A stretch of DNA of 64,000 nucleotides from Kluyvera intermedia (GTDB taxonomy: Bacteria; Pseudomonadota; Gammaproteobacteria; Enterobacterales; Enterobacteriaceae): assembly GCF_034424175.1 (NCBI RefSeq), contig NZ_CP139986.1, positions 1,984,001 through 2,048,000 on the forward strand, given 5' to 3'. This document shows, piece after piece, positions 29,402 to 37,909 of the stretch. How positions within the stretch are numbered: position 1 is the first letter of the stretch; every line of letters begins with the position of its first letter. Below the pieces are notes generated by a model, which worked only from the letters and a program-made list of their open reading frames with translations, searched no databases and was not told the DNA's origin. The translations under genes and the position numbers were made by a program.

Positions 29402-30142
29402 ATGGCATTGCTTGAAGTCTGCTGTTACAGCACGGAGTGCGCGGTTATCGCGCAGCAGAATGGGGCCGACCGTATTGAACTGTGCGCCGCGCCGCTAGAG
29501 GGAGGGCTTACGCCATCGTATGGCGTGCTCAGAGCAACGCGTCAGCGGGTATCCATTCCCGTTCATCCGATTATCCGCCCGCGCGGTGGTGATTTTTGTT
29601 ATACCGACGGCGAGTTTGCCGCCATGCTGGAAGACGTTCGTCAGGTGCGCTCGTTGGGTTACCCTGGATTGGTCATCGGGGTGCTAAATCCTGAGGGGCA
29701 AATAGACATGTCGCGGATGCGGCAAGTCATGGTGGCGGCCGGGCCGCTGGCGGTGACTTTTCATCGTGCCTTTGATATGTGCGTCGACCCAGTTCAAGCC
29801 ATTGAACAACTTGCAGAATTAGGCGTAGCAAGGGTGCTGACATCTGGTCAGCAGCCGACGGCTGAAAAAGGTATTTTATTAATTCGGGAACTTATTGAAC
29901 GAGGCAATAGTCCAATCATTATGGCGGGTGCAGGGGTCAGGGCGAGCAATCTTTCCCTCTTCCTTCAAGCCGACGTCAAAGAAGTTCACAGCTCAGCCGG
30001 GCAATGGGTGCCCTCCGAAATGCGTTATCGCAACCCCGGACTTTCAATGTCAACGGATCCTGACGCTGATGAGTATTCGCGTTATGCGGTTGACGGTGCG
30101 GCAGTAGCCGCCATGAAAGAAATTATTGAGTGCCATGTGTAG
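29402..30142 (+). CDS. cutC: CutC family protein
   Basis: CutC is a TIM-barrel protein of 246 residues, historically linked to copper tolerance, though that role in E. coli is now doubted. Motifs CCYSTECAVIAQQNGADRIELC, HPIIRPRGGDFCY (with the cysteine and histidine suggested for metal binding) and VTFHRAFDMC are intact. I chose the ATG at 29402 (MALLEVCCYS), which matches the family. A strong terminator follows. Confidence 0.94.
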   Translation: MALLEVCCYSTECAVIAQQNGADRIELCAAPLEGGLTPSYGVLRATRQRVSIPVHPIIRPRGGDFCYTDGEFAAMLEDVRQVRSLGYPGLVIGVLNPEGQIDMSRMRQVMVAAGPLAVTFHRAFDMCVDPVQAIEQLAELGVARVLTSGQQPTAEKGILLIRELIERGNSPIIMAGAGVRASNLSLFLQADVKEVHSSAGQWVPSEMRYRNPGLSMSTDPDADEYSRYAVDGAAVAAMKEIIECHV

Positions 30143-30196
30143 CTAAAAGTTTTTTACCGCGTGTCATATTCGCCCAATATGATGCTTGCTTGTACC

Positions 30197-30229
30197 AGGC
30201 CCCTGCCCATTAAACAGGGGCCTTTTTTT
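30197..30229 (+). terminator. Terminator after cutC
   Basis: The stem AGGCCCCTG/CAGGGGCCT with a nine-base loop is followed by seven T. Confidence 0.95.
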
Positions 30230-30307
30230 ATCCGTCATATTTCAATCTGCCACTGCGTTGGCTTTCCTCGCTCACCCCAATCACGTGCTTATGTACGCTC
30301 CTGAGGG

Positions 30308-30381
30308 CCCCCGGCGGCGCTGCGCTTGGCCGGGCTACATTCGAGCACATTTGTAGCCCGGCCAAGCGTAGCGCCGCCGGG
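30308..30381. repeat. BIME: two inverted REP units
   Basis: A minus-oriented REP unit (30308-30338) and a plus-oriented unit (30353-30381) face each other across 14 bases, the arrangement of a bacterial interspersed mosaic element. It lies between the convergent ends of cutC and cmoB. Confidence 0.85.
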
Positions 30382-30394
30382 AACGGCACAACCG

Positions 30395-31363
30395 TTACGG
30401 TTTACGCGCTACGAGCACAGCGCGCAGCGGAGCCGGATAACCTTCAATCGTTTTACTCGGATCGTTCGGGTCGAGGAAGTCAGCCAGCGACTCGGTGACC
30501 ATCCACTCGGTACGGCGCTGTTCTTCGGTCGAGGTGACGTTCATATCCACGATGCGTACATCGACAAAACCGCACTTCTCCAGCCAGTTTTTCAGCGCAG
30601 GTGCTGATGGAATAAAGTAGACGTTACGCATCTGCGCATAGCGATCGCCTGGCACCAGAACGGTGTTTTCATCCCCTTCGACAACCAGCGTTTCCAGCAC
30701 CAGCTCGCCGTCATTGACCAACTGATCTTTCAACTGCCAGATATGCTCCAGCGGGGAACGACGGTGATAGAGCACGCCCATGGAAAAGACGGTATCAAAA
30801 GCCTTCAGCGCAGGAAGTTGCTCAATACCCAACGGCAGCAGGTGCGCACGCTGATCGTTGCCCAGCAACTTACGAACCGCTTCAAACTGGCACAAGAACA
30901 GCTGGGTAGGATCGATGCCCACCGCCAGATGCGCCCCTGCGCCAATCATCCGCCACATGTGGTAGCCGCTGCCACAGCCGACATCCAGAATGGTACGTCC
31001 GGTCAAATCGGAAAGGTGTGGCAGAACGCGATCCCATTTCCAGTCGGAACGCCATTCGGTGTCAATATCTACGCCATACAGCGAGAATGGCCCCTTGCGC
31101 CAGGGCATCAGGTGACGCAGTAAAGTATCAATACGTTTGATCTGACCTTCGCTGAGCGGCGTTTCGTTTTCGGCGGTAACGCTGTGTAACAGATCCAACT
31201 TCCACGGCTGAATTTCCGGCAAAAACTCCACCGCATTCGACCACTGCTTAAACAGGCCGTGCTGATCGCGCTGCCAGGTGGCAATTTGCGCCGGGAGCGT
31301 TTCCAGCCAGTGAGAAAGCGGGCTTTTGGCGATTTGCTGATAAAAATTACCGAACTCGATCAT
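30395..31363 (-). CDS. cmoB: CmoB, tRNA U34 carboxymethyltransferase
   Basis: CmoB uses carboxy-SAM made by CmoA to convert 5-hydroxyuridine to 5-oxyacetyluridine at tRNA wobble position 34. The 322-residue Rossmann-fold protein has the cofactor motif LDVGCGSGYHMWRM. It overlaps cmoA by four bases, so the two are translated as a unit. The N-terminus IEFGNFYQQIAKSPLSHWL is as in E. coli. Confidence 0.97.
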   Translation of the reverse strand: MIEFGNFYQQIAKSPLSHWLETLPAQIATWQRDQHGLFKQWSNAVEFLPEIQPWKLDLLHSVTAENETPLSEGQIKRIDTLLRHLMPWRKGPFSLYGVDIDTEWRSDWKWDRVLPHLSDLTGRTILDVGCGSGYHMWRMIGAGAHLAVGIDPTQLFLCQFEAVRKLLGNDQRAHLLPLGIEQLPALKAFDTVFSMGVLYHRRSPLEHIWQLKDQLVNDGELVLETLVVEGDENTVLVPGDRYAQMRNVYFIPSAPALKNWLEKCGFVDVRIVDMNVTSTEEQRRTEWMVTESLADFLDPNDPSKTIEGYPAPLRAVLVARKP

Positions 31364-32103
31364 GCGGCCGTACCTTCCTTGAGTGCCACCAGAGAACCAA
31401 AATTAAAACACTGAAACCACAGTTCGCTGTGTTCAAAACCGGCCTCATGGAGGCGGGCTTTATGCACTTCTACCGAATCGGTCAGCATCACGTTTTCCAG
31501 CATGCTGCGCTTCTGGCTAATTTCCAGTTCGCTATAGCCGTTAGCACGCTTGAAGTCGTGGTGCATGTTAAACAGCAACTCACCGACGGTAGAATCTTCA
31601 AAACTGAACTTCTCCGACAGCACCAGCGCGCCGCCTGGGTTCAATCCTTTGTAGATTTTATTCAGCAATGCCTGACGTTCTGCGGGCTCAAGAAACTGCA
31701 CCGTAAAATTCAGCACCACCATGGAGGCGTTTTCGATCTCAATTTCACGAATATCCCCTTCAATCACGTCGACCGGCGTTGGCGCTTTATAAGCATCCAG
31801 ATGACGGCGGCAACGCTCGATCATCGCGGGAGAATTATCCACGGCGATAATACGGCAATCATTGTGGGCAATATTACGGCGAATAGAGAGCGTGGCTGCG
31901 CCAAGCGAGCAGCCCAGGTCATAAACCTGTGTCCCTGGTTGAACAAAGCGTTCAGCCAGCATGCCAATCATGGAGATAATATTGGAGTAGCCCGGTACGG
32001 AACGTTGGATCATATCCGGGAAGACTTCAGCTACCCGTTCGTCGAAAGTCCAGTCGCCGAGGCGGGCAATCGGTGCAGAAAAAAGCGTGTCGCGGTCAGA
32101 CAT
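31360..32103 (-). CDS. cmoA: CmoA, carboxy-S-adenosylmethionine synthase
   Basis: CmoA converts SAM and prephenate to carboxy-SAM, the donor used by CmoB. The 247-residue methyltransferase-fold protein has VYDLGCSLGAATLSI (cofactor loop) and VVLNFTVQFLEP. First gene of the cmoAB operon, reading leftward. Confidence 0.97.
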   Translation of the reverse strand: MSDRDTLFSAPIARLGDWTFDERVAEVFPDMIQRSVPGYSNIISMIGMLAERFVQPGTQVYDLGCSLGAATLSIRRNIAHNDCRIIAVDNSPAMIERCRRHLDAYKAPTPVDVIEGDIREIEIENASMVVLNFTVQFLEPAERQALLNKIYKGLNPGGALVLSEKFSFEDSTVGELLFNMHHDFKRANGYSELEISQKRSMLENVMLTDSVEVHKARLHEAGFEHSELWFQCFNFGSLVALKEGTAA

Positions 32104-32142
32104 AAGGTGAAATCCGGAAAAATAAAAACGGCGTATTGTGCG

Positions 32143-32538
32143 CTAACGTAGCGAGAAAACCAACTCCCACGGCACATACCACAGATTGGCTAGCACCATT
32201 AGCAACAATGAAATGTAGGTTGCACTCATGCCCGAACGCCGCCAGCGGAACAGGCGATGATGGAAACCGTAGTAGTGCATCAAGCGTCCCGCAATCAGTA
32301 GCAACCCGCAGATATGGACCATCCAGGTTCCGGCACCGTTCATTTCCATAAACAGCAACAGAATGACGCCAATAGGAATGTATTCCACCGCATTACCATG
32401 AATACGGATGGCGCTTTGCAATTCACTGAACCCTCCGTCGCCGTAGGCAACGCGGTATGACATACGCAGACGAACGACATCGAAGGAAAACTTTATCAGC
32501 AACAATGCCGCAAGGACGGCATACAGCGCGCTAACCAT
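32143..32538 (-). CDS. yecN: YecN, MAPEG-family membrane protein
   Basis: This 131-residue, four-TM protein belongs to the MAPEG family (membrane-associated eicosanoid and glutathione metabolism), with the family-like segment IRIHGNAVEYIP. Its role in bacteria is unknown. I chose the ATG at 32538 (MVSALYAVL), preceded by GGGAG, which matches E. coli YecN length. It reads with cmoA. Confidence 0.92.
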   Translation of the reverse strand: MVSALYAVLAALLLIKFSFDVVRLRMSYRVAYGDGGFSELQSAIRIHGNAVEYIPIGVILLLFMEMNGAGTWMVHICGLLLIAGRLMHYYGFHHRLFRWRRSGMSATYISLLLMVLANLWYVPWELVFSLR

Positions 32539-32589
32539 ACAAACTCCCTTTCTGTTGGCAGATGGCATCCATCATCATAGGTATGAATG

Positions 32590-33327
32590 TCAGAAAAGAG
32601 AAGATTGTTGTGGAATTGAGGGGGCTGAACCAAGCTCGGGAAGGGCAATGTGTAGCGACTGCCACAGGAAATGCACCAGTTCCGGCGCGTGGGCAATATC
32701 CGGGGTGTGTAAAAACAGGTAGGGGGTGGTGGTTTTTTGCCATTCGGGCAGTTTTTCAAGCCATGGGGCGAACATGGCCTGATTTTGCGCCATGTTATCG
32801 CTGCCGATAAAGCGCACCATCGGTTGACTGGCGGTGACAATCGCATGGACCGGAACTTTGGGTTTTTTACGCTGCGCCTCAATGACCGCCTCGTTATGCG
32901 GGATAGCCGCATGAACCGGACGACTGTCTAAAATCACGCGGTTGACGCCGCGCTGGTGCAGCCCGCGATTAAGTTCGCGCTCTTGCTCACCCTTGGCAAA
33001 AAAAAGCGGGTGACGCACTTCAACTCCGTAATGGAATGCCTTCGGTAAGCTATCAAGGAATGACCATAATACCGGAAGATCGGCGGGGCCAAAGGCTGCG
33101 GGGAGCTGAAGCCAGTACTGACCGATACGCGCCTCAAGCGGCGACATCCGCTGGAAAAACTCCAGCGTGAGCGCTTCGCACTGACGCAGCGCTGCGTGAT
33201 GCGAAATGGTGGCCGGAAATTTAAAACAGAAGCGGAAGTTGTCGTCGGTTTGCGCGAGCCAGCGGGAGACAATTTCTGCTTTTGGCAGTGCATATAGCGT
33301 CGTGTTGCCCTCCACACAATTAACATG
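32590..33327 (-). pseudogene. yecE: yecE, 5' end removed by prophage insertion
   Basis: YecE is a DUF72 TIM-barrel protein of about 272 residues. Here homology runs from HVNCVEGNTTLYALPK to the normal end IPQQSSLF, but the first roughly 27 residues (MIYIGLPQWSHPKW... in E. coli) are missing: upstream of H the reading frame runs into the last bases of the phage integrase gene and meets a TAG. A GTG at 33315 could restart translation of a 241-residue fragment that lacks the first barrel strand. The missing 5' part should lie at the far prophage end, outside this window. Confidence 0.88.
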
Positions 33328-33341
33328 TCGGGTAAGCGGGG
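33316..33341. other. attL region, prophage-yecE junction
   Basis: yecE homology stops within these bases and the integrase stop codon is at 33342, so the left attachment site must lie here. The host side still reads R-H-V-N-C-V in the yecE frame (E. coli has R-H-F-N-C-V), suggesting that the att core covers CGACATGTTAATTGTGT on the minus strand. The exact core needs attR, which is outside the window. Confidence 0.75.
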
Positions 33342-34655
33342 TTAACTTACTGATTTTAATTGTCCTCTACTGCTTGCCTGTGGTCTGTGGGGCATTAATG
33401 GGGCAAAATCGGCTAGCTTCTGGTTTAGCATTGCAATCTGCTCTGCGCTACTGTCTGCCATCCACGCACCGTATACGTTGAAAACCATTTGGGCGCTTGC
33501 ATGCCCCATCTGATTGGCAATAAAGCTCGGGTTTGCACCAGCAGATAAAGACCAACATGCATATGTGTGTCGTGACTGGTACGCCTTCCTGTGCCTTATT
33601 CCAGCGCGCTTCAATGCTGCATCCCATGAGTCGCCAACCGAATCAACCTTGTAGACAAATCCGACCTGCTCACTTCGCCTGACCACCTGAGGGTTAAAGA
33701 CGAACGTGCACTGGTGCTGAACCGACCGGTTATATTCACGTAATTGCACGGCGATGTGATGTTGCTTGCCCAGCCTTGTCATTTCAGCCTGATTTTTCAG
33801 GATACTGATTGCTGGCTGGATAAGATGCACCACTCGATTTGTACTTGCCTCGGTTTTCGGTAGAGTGAACTCACCAAGTTTCGTATAATTACGCCTGATG
33901 GTAATTGTTCCCGCCTTCAGGTCTATATCTTCCCATGCCAGGGAGACCAGTTCCCCGTGACGCATTCCTGTGTACACCGCTAATGACCACAGGTTTTTCG
34001 TCTGTTGATGCCGGCATGCATCGATCAGGCGAATAAATTCGTCGCGAGTTAACGGATCGGGTTCTGCCCTGGCTTTTTTAAGAGGCTTAATGCCATCAAA
34101 AGGGTTTGTTTCCAGATAACCGTGATCAGCTGCAAACTGAAACATCCCTGCTATTGTCGTCATGTAATAGTTCACAGTAACAACGCTTCGCCCTTTTGCT
34201 GGCCTTTTACCGTTAGCGGAGCTCTGATAACCGGTCAGCAAATCTTTCCTGATGTACAGTAATTCCTCTTTGGTTATTGCTGAAACCAGCCGGTTTCCAC
34301 CAATTAACGGCACTACATTTCGCGCTACCGACTCATACCGATTGAATGCGTTGGCGCATATTTCCATCCTTTTCAGATCCAGCCACTTCGCTTCAAGTTC
34401 TTTCACTGTAATTTCCTTTTTACCCAAACCAAAAAACTTCAGGTTCGGTGAATCAGGAAACCTCTCCGCATAATCAAAAACACCCATCTTTATTGAAAAA
34501 CAGACCGAGGCGCGCAACTCCCCGGCGATCTTCCTGTTCTTGATGGTGTCAGGGACACCGAGGTTTTCCCTGACACGCTTACCTTTAAAACTGAACCAGA
34601 TGCGCAACGAGCCACCGTGGTTTTCGACGCCTGTCGGATATGTGACTTTATCCAT
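33342..34655 (-). CDS. int: Prophage tyrosine integrase
   Basis: This 437-residue site-specific recombinase has an N-terminal arm-binding domain (DUF3596-like, GGSLRIWFSFKGKRVRENLG), a SAM-like core-binding domain, and a catalytic domain with R232 (YTGMRHGEL), K267 (LPKTEAS), R362 (YQSRHTYA), H385 (QMGHAS) and nucleophile Y395 (VFNVYGAW). The usual first histidine of HxxR is tyrosine here, common in this subfamily. It reads toward attL, with its stop at the junction. Confidence 0.96.
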   Translation of the reverse strand: MDKVTYPTGVENHGGSLRIWFSFKGKRVRENLGVPDTIKNRKIAGELRASVCFSIKMGVFDYAERFPDSPNLKFFGLGKKEITVKELEAKWLDLKRMEICANAFNRYESVARNVVPLIGGNRLVSAITKEELLYIRKDLLTGYQSSANGKRPAKGRSVVTVNYYMTTIAGMFQFAADHGYLETNPFDGIKPLKKARAEPDPLTRDEFIRLIDACRHQQTKNLWSLAVYTGMRHGELVSLAWEDIDLKAGTITIRRNYTKLGEFTLPKTEASTNRVVHLIQPAISILKNQAEMTRLGKQHHIAVQLREYNRSVQHQCTFVFNPQVVRRSEQVGFVYKVDSVGDSWDAALKRAGIRHRKAYQSRHTYACWSLSAGANPSFIANQMGHASAQMVFNVYGAWMADSSAEQIAMLNQKLADFAPLMPHRPQASSRGQLKSVS

Positions 34656-34710
34656 TGCTTCCTCCAGACGCCCAAGAGCGATGTGAGCTTACCTTTTTCA
34701 TGGCGTCAAA

Positions 34711-34950
34711 TCACCCTGGCTGTTTGTTTTTCATCGAAGCCACCCATGCATCGACCGCCTTTCGGTTGTACATGCACTCACTGGACGGCTTAGGGTTACC
34801 GTCTGGCGAAACGTGAATATATTCCCTCCCAACCATCCAGCATTCTTTGCGTGCCCGGAGGATGGTTCCGGGCTTAAGCCCGGTGACCGAGATAAGAACG
34901 CTTTCACAAACCCACTCGTTGGGGGCTAGTTGGATAATCTCAGCCTTCAT
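34711..34950 (-). CDS. xis: Excisionase (Xis-like)
   Basis: This 79-residue winged-helix DNA-binding protein resembles phage excisionases: LAPNEWVCESVLISVTGLKPGTI followed by a lysine/arginine-rich stretch and NRKAVDAWV. It lies just upstream of int in the same orientation, where Xis bends DNA to direct excision. It overlaps the preceding gene by four bases. Confidence 0.85.
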   Translation of the reverse strand: MKAEIIQLAPNEWVCESVLISVTGLKPGTILRARKECWMVGREYIHVSPDGNPKPSSECMYNRKAVDAWVASMKNKQPG

Positions 34951-35171
34951 CGGCTCACCTCGCGAATTGCTGTTTTATTTGCCCTCAACATTTCTTTAGA
35001 GCGCCCAGAAATAACCGTTTTCATCAGGAAAAATCCGCGCCGACTCACAGCGACCCTGGGTGTACACATCAAAACGGTATCGACCACCCGGACATGTTTC
35101 CGGTACTCAAAAACAGTGCTGCTGATGGTCAGCGTGGCCACAGCGCCTTTATCGTGAATTTCCAGCCTCAT
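34947..35171 (-). CDS. Small prophage protein, unknown
   Basis: This 74-residue protein (MRLEIHDKGAVATLTISSTV) has a basic C-terminal half. The start at 35171 is preceded by GGAG and overlaps the stop of the next gene upstream as ATGA; an in-frame extension to 35267 would overlap that gene completely and is unlikely. It ends four bases inside xis, so it belongs to the int-xis operon. No function recognised. Confidence 0.65.
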   Translation of the reverse strand: MRLEIHDKGAVATLTISSTVFEYRKHVRVVDTVLMCTPRVAVSRRGFFLMKTVISGRSKEMLRANKTAIREVSR

Positions 35172-35293
35172 TGAAGAATCTCCGCCAGCAGTTTCATCGC
35201 ACCGATAAAACCCATCGCACCGGCTGCCAGTCCGGCGCCGACCAAAATCGAGAAGAACAGCGCCCACAGGGAGCGCACATACATATTCTTCAT
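35168..35293 (-). CDS. Small hydrophobic prophage protein (41 residues)
   Basis: The short gene encodes MKNMYVRSLWALFFSILVGA and continues with a glycine-alanine-rich hydrophobic stretch to KLLAEILQ: a single predicted TM helix around residues 9-32. Both ends overlap neighbouring genes as ATGA, which strongly suggests a real, translationally coupled gene. A start at the second Met (residue 4) would be better spaced from GGAAGG. Function unknown. Confidence 0.6.
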   Translation of the reverse strand: MKNMYVRSLWALFFSILVGAGLAAGAMGFIGAMKLLAEILQ

Positions 35294-35868
35294 CCTTCCA
35301 TCGCCTTACTGAGTAAATCGAACGCCGCCGATTTCATCGGCATGATTACCAGCACCGGATTTCCGAAGAACCCGCTAATAGAGTCAGCGAGCAAGATCTG
35401 ACATGGCAGCTCTGGCCCAAAAAATTTGAATTTAATGGGCGTTGAAGAAAATTCCTTACCAAACATGCGGTAAGGTAAAGCCAGTAGTTCAGCAGCGAAC
35501 GGAGGGAGTTCAGTGCAGGGATTTACCTCTGTCGGTAGCAGCTTACTCAGGTCAGGAAACTTGCCTTCAACCAGTTCGAGCTCGTTATGCCCAACTGGTC
35601 GTTCGTAGTCGTCCATGTGACAGGCGATCCACTGGCTGCCAACTTGCTGGAATACTGTTCCTTCTGCGCTGGCCGGGATATCGCCGTGTAGGATGAACAC
35701 GCCTTCCATTTCGGGCTTGGAATCATGCTTCATCGAAACAGCCGCAATGCCGTTCGTTGCCTGAATGTGGGTTGGGGTGAGGTTTACACCTCGTAGGATT
35801 TTCCGGCTGTCTTCCTGGCTGGCAACGCAGCACAGAGCGGCTCGGAGCAGATCGGTATAAATAAACAT
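35290..35868 (-). CDS. Prophage protein with possible sliding-clamp-like N-terminus
   Basis: This 192-residue protein begins MFIYTDLLRAALCCVASQED, then SRKILRGVNLTPTHIQATNG. This resembles the first beta-clamp (DnaN) subdomain pattern: helix, then beta strands ending in a T(N/D)G turn. It is too short for a full clamp, and I see no certain motif. It overlaps the Bro-N gene upstream by one base (start codon shares the stop) and the small hydrophobic gene downstream. Treat the clamp idea as a hypothesis. Confidence 0.5.
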   Translation of the reverse strand: MFIYTDLLRAALCCVASQEDSRKILRGVNLTPTHIQATNGIAAVSMKHDSKPEMEGVFILHGDIPASAEGTVFQQVGSQWIACHMDDYERPVGHNELELVEGKFPDLSKLLPTEVNPCTELPPFAAELLALPYRMFGKEFSSTPIKFKFFGPELPCQILLADSISGFFGNPVLVIMPMKSAAFDLLSKAMEG

Positions 35869-36710
35869 TATTTTTCCTCCCCGAAAATTTCTGCTGGGTC
35901 TTTATGCAGCTCAAAACCGCCAAAGTCTGGATGCTGCCAGCGTTTGCGACCGATTGCTGGTGGTGTAGATTCTTCAATCAGGGTGCGCAGCGCCAGCATG
36001 AAGGATTCCCGATGCACCAGCAGTCCACGGCTACCCTTATATTTTTGCGTTGGCAGTCCGGATAACTTAATTAGGCGGCGACATGATCCGTCTGAGAAAG
36101 TCGTTTCCCATGCCATTTTGATAACGCGAACATATTCGGCATCATATTTCGGGAGTTTAGCTGAATCCTGTACTGGAAGGGCCGGCGCAGTCGCTGGAGC
36201 CGCTAATGCAGGGGAGGTAGTAACTTTGCCAATGCTGGTCACTTCCATTACAGCTTTCATCGTCGCGGATGCGGTCGCTTCGGCCACAACCCGGGCCAGT
36301 GATAGAATATCTTGGTTCATACCTAGTCCCTGTTGATGTGATTTAGCGTCCGGCATTTCTTTGCTGTATGCGCCAGTTGTCATGATGGATGGGAGTACAT
36401 CCTCACAAACCCAGTCCTGTACGCGTTCAGCTGATGGGAGCTGGCTGCGAAGGATCAGGCGGAACAAATCAGCCTGGACAGCAAGCTGAGTGCCACGCGG
36501 TTTTTCTCCAAAACCCAATTCTAACGATTCGTTATAATCAATTTTTATCAGTGACTTACAGTGGTCTTTAAGCGCCTTGGCGGGGTTTGTATATCCCAGC
36601 GATTTAGCCAGTTCTACAGCGTCAAATGCTGGCTTTCCCTCATAAAGAATTCCGCTCATCGAAAAATTGAGTTCCTCTGAGCTAAAGGTCATTAGTTGGC
36701 TATTCATCAT
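35868..36710 (-). CDS. Bro-N domain antirepressor-like protein
   Basis: This 280-residue protein has an N-terminal Bro-N domain (residues about 10-110): GILYEGKPAFDAVELAKSLG, GFGEKPRGTQLAVQADLF, RVQDWVCEDVLPSI. A proline/alanine linker and a C-terminal domain around residues 188-270 (KLPKYDAEYVRVIK...) follow. Bro-N proteins in phages bind DNA or act as antirepressors. It reads in the leftward early operon; a second Bro-N gene (39919) lies in the rightward operon with a different C-terminus. Confidence 0.8.
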   Translation of the reverse strand: MMNSQLMTFSSEELNFSMSGILYEGKPAFDAVELAKSLGYTNPAKALKDHCKSLIKIDYNESLELGFGEKPRGTQLAVQADLFRLILRSQLPSAERVQDWVCEDVLPSIMTTGAYSKEMPDAKSHQQGLGMNQDILSLARVVAEATASATMKAVMEVTSIGKVTTSPALAAPATAPALPVQDSAKLPKYDAEYVRVIKMAWETTFSDGSCRRLIKLSGLPTQKYKGSRGLLVHRESFMLALRTLIEESTPPAIGRKRWQHPDFGGFELHKDPAEIFGEEK

Positions 36711-36718
36711 TATTTTCC

Positions 36719-37225
36719 TCAGTGCAAAATGTGCTGAACTGGCGTTGCTTCACCAGCGCGTAACCGAACAGCAAGATCCACAAAGATGTCGTCGAGAAAG
36801 TCGGTAAACCACGAATGACCGTCTTCTTTCAGGCATTGATCGTTGGCGCAGTAGAACTGAAATACCGCCAGATATCGTTCCTGTGGCCTTTGCTCGATTA
36901 GAGCTCCTTCTACGTGCTCAATAAGCAGGTTTTCGATAAGCTCTCGCGTTACACCGAAAACAAACTCACCGGTTTTAAATTGGTATTCGTTGTCACGAAG
37001 TCCCCAGCGTTTTTCGCATTCAACCAGGTAGAGCAGGGCTACGGTGCCGCGCATGGAGTGACAAACGGTTTCAGCCCACTCATGTTGTTCTTCAACTGTC
37101 AGCGCACCATTGCCGTAACGATTTTCATCGAGCATCCAGGCGGGGATGTGCATCCCGGACTGTTCCTGCATTTCTTTCAGTCGGGAAACAAGCAGTTTCA
37201 CGTTTCCATTTTCTCTATCAAACAT
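36719..37225 (-). CDS. Prophage hypothetical protein
   Basis: This 168-residue acidic, helix-rich protein (MFDRENGNVKLLVSRLKEMQ) contains many W, C and E residues, for example CEKRWGLRDNEYQFKTGEF. I do not recognise a family. It lies in the leftward early operon, eight bases upstream of the Bro-N gene. Confidence 0.7.
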   Translation of the reverse strand: MFDRENGNVKLLVSRLKEMQEQSGMHIPAWMLDENRYGNGALTVEEQHEWAETVCHSMRGTVALLYLVECEKRWGLRDNEYQFKTGEFVFGVTRELIENLLIEHVEGALIEQRPQERYLAVFQFYCANDQCLKEDGHSWFTDFLDDIFVDLAVRLRAGEATPVQHILH

Positions 37226-37246
37226 TTGATATCTCCACTTTATTAA

Positions 37247-37615
37247 TTATTTGCTGTCTAGCCATTTCACCGCCTCCCGCTTATATAATTTTCTGGCATG
37301 CGCTTCTAACTCAGATAACAGTTCGTCGATAATCATTTTCCCCGTCTCGGTCAGGTACTCTGTGTGACCGTTAATATCGAGGCTGTTTAAATATGTTTTC
37401 CTAATAAACTCTGGTGATTCTTTTCCGAACTCTGTTGCAGATTGTCTTTCAAACCGGATGAGTAATTTCTGTAACGTTTCTTCATCCATTTCTATTGTCT
37501 GTATCTCCTTGTTCGGAAGATTTATAACCAGACAGTAACCGCCAGTTTTGCGCTTCATTCGGTGTAGGGCGGCAATTGCTATGCGACGACGGTATATTTC
37601 TATTACGTTATTCAC
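37247..37615 (-). CDS. Prophage hypothetical protein
   Basis: This 122-residue charged, helical protein starts at GTG 37615, placed six bases after GGAGGAGG; an earlier in-frame GTG (37634) lacks such a site. Sequence: NNVIEIYRRRIAIAALHRMK, then an acidic middle (MDEETLQKLLIRFE) and a lysine-rich end. It overlaps the upstream gene by eight bases. No family recognised. Confidence 0.6.
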   Translation of the reverse strand: MNNVIEIYRRRIAIAALHRMKRKTGGYCLVINLPNKEIQTIEMDEETLQKLLIRFERQSATEFGKESPEFIRKTYLNSLDINGHTEYLTETGKMIIDELLSELEAHARKLYKREAVKWLDSK

Positions 37616-37799
37616 GCCTTGCCTCCTCCGCTTCACACCAGCTCAGAACGTTAGCTGACGCATTTAGAGCCATGCTTAGAAGAGTATTCTTTTGTGTAGA
37701 ATTGATATCCTTACTGCTTAAGACTACTTCTAAAGGAACATTAAGATTCTCCGCTTCCAGTTGAATCTCATCAATTCTGGCGGTTTTAGGATTCCACAT
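37608..37799 (-). CDS. Small prophage protein, unknown
   Basis: This 63-residue protein (MWNPKTARIDEIQLEAENLN) has one helical, acidic segment ending EAEEARRE. The start codon overlaps the preceding stop as TAATG, and its end overlaps the next gene, so it is embedded in the coupled chain of leftward early genes. No family recognised. Confidence 0.6.
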   Translation of the reverse strand: MWNPKTARIDEIQLEAENLNVPLEVVLSSKDINSTQKNTLLSMALNASANVLSWCEAEEARRE

Positions 37800-37909
37800 T
37801 ATTTTCTCCCATACGCTTTACGCAGATAGAGGTTTGCAATTACAACCTGCCCGAATGACGCATAGAGCAGGGCGCTTTTATATGCCGATTTATCAATGAT
37901 GAAATTCAT
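37799..37909 (-). CDS. Very small prophage protein (36 residues)
   Basis: The gene reads MNFIIDKSAYKSALLYASFG, then QVVIANLYLRKAYGRK: a mildly hydrophobic helix with basic ends. Its ATG overlaps the stop of the S24-like gene (ATGA) and its TAA overlaps the start of the next gene (TAATG). This double coupling is the main evidence that it is translated. Function unknown. Confidence 0.5.
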   Translation of the reverse strand: MNFIIDKSAYKSALLYASFGQVVIANLYLRKAYGRK

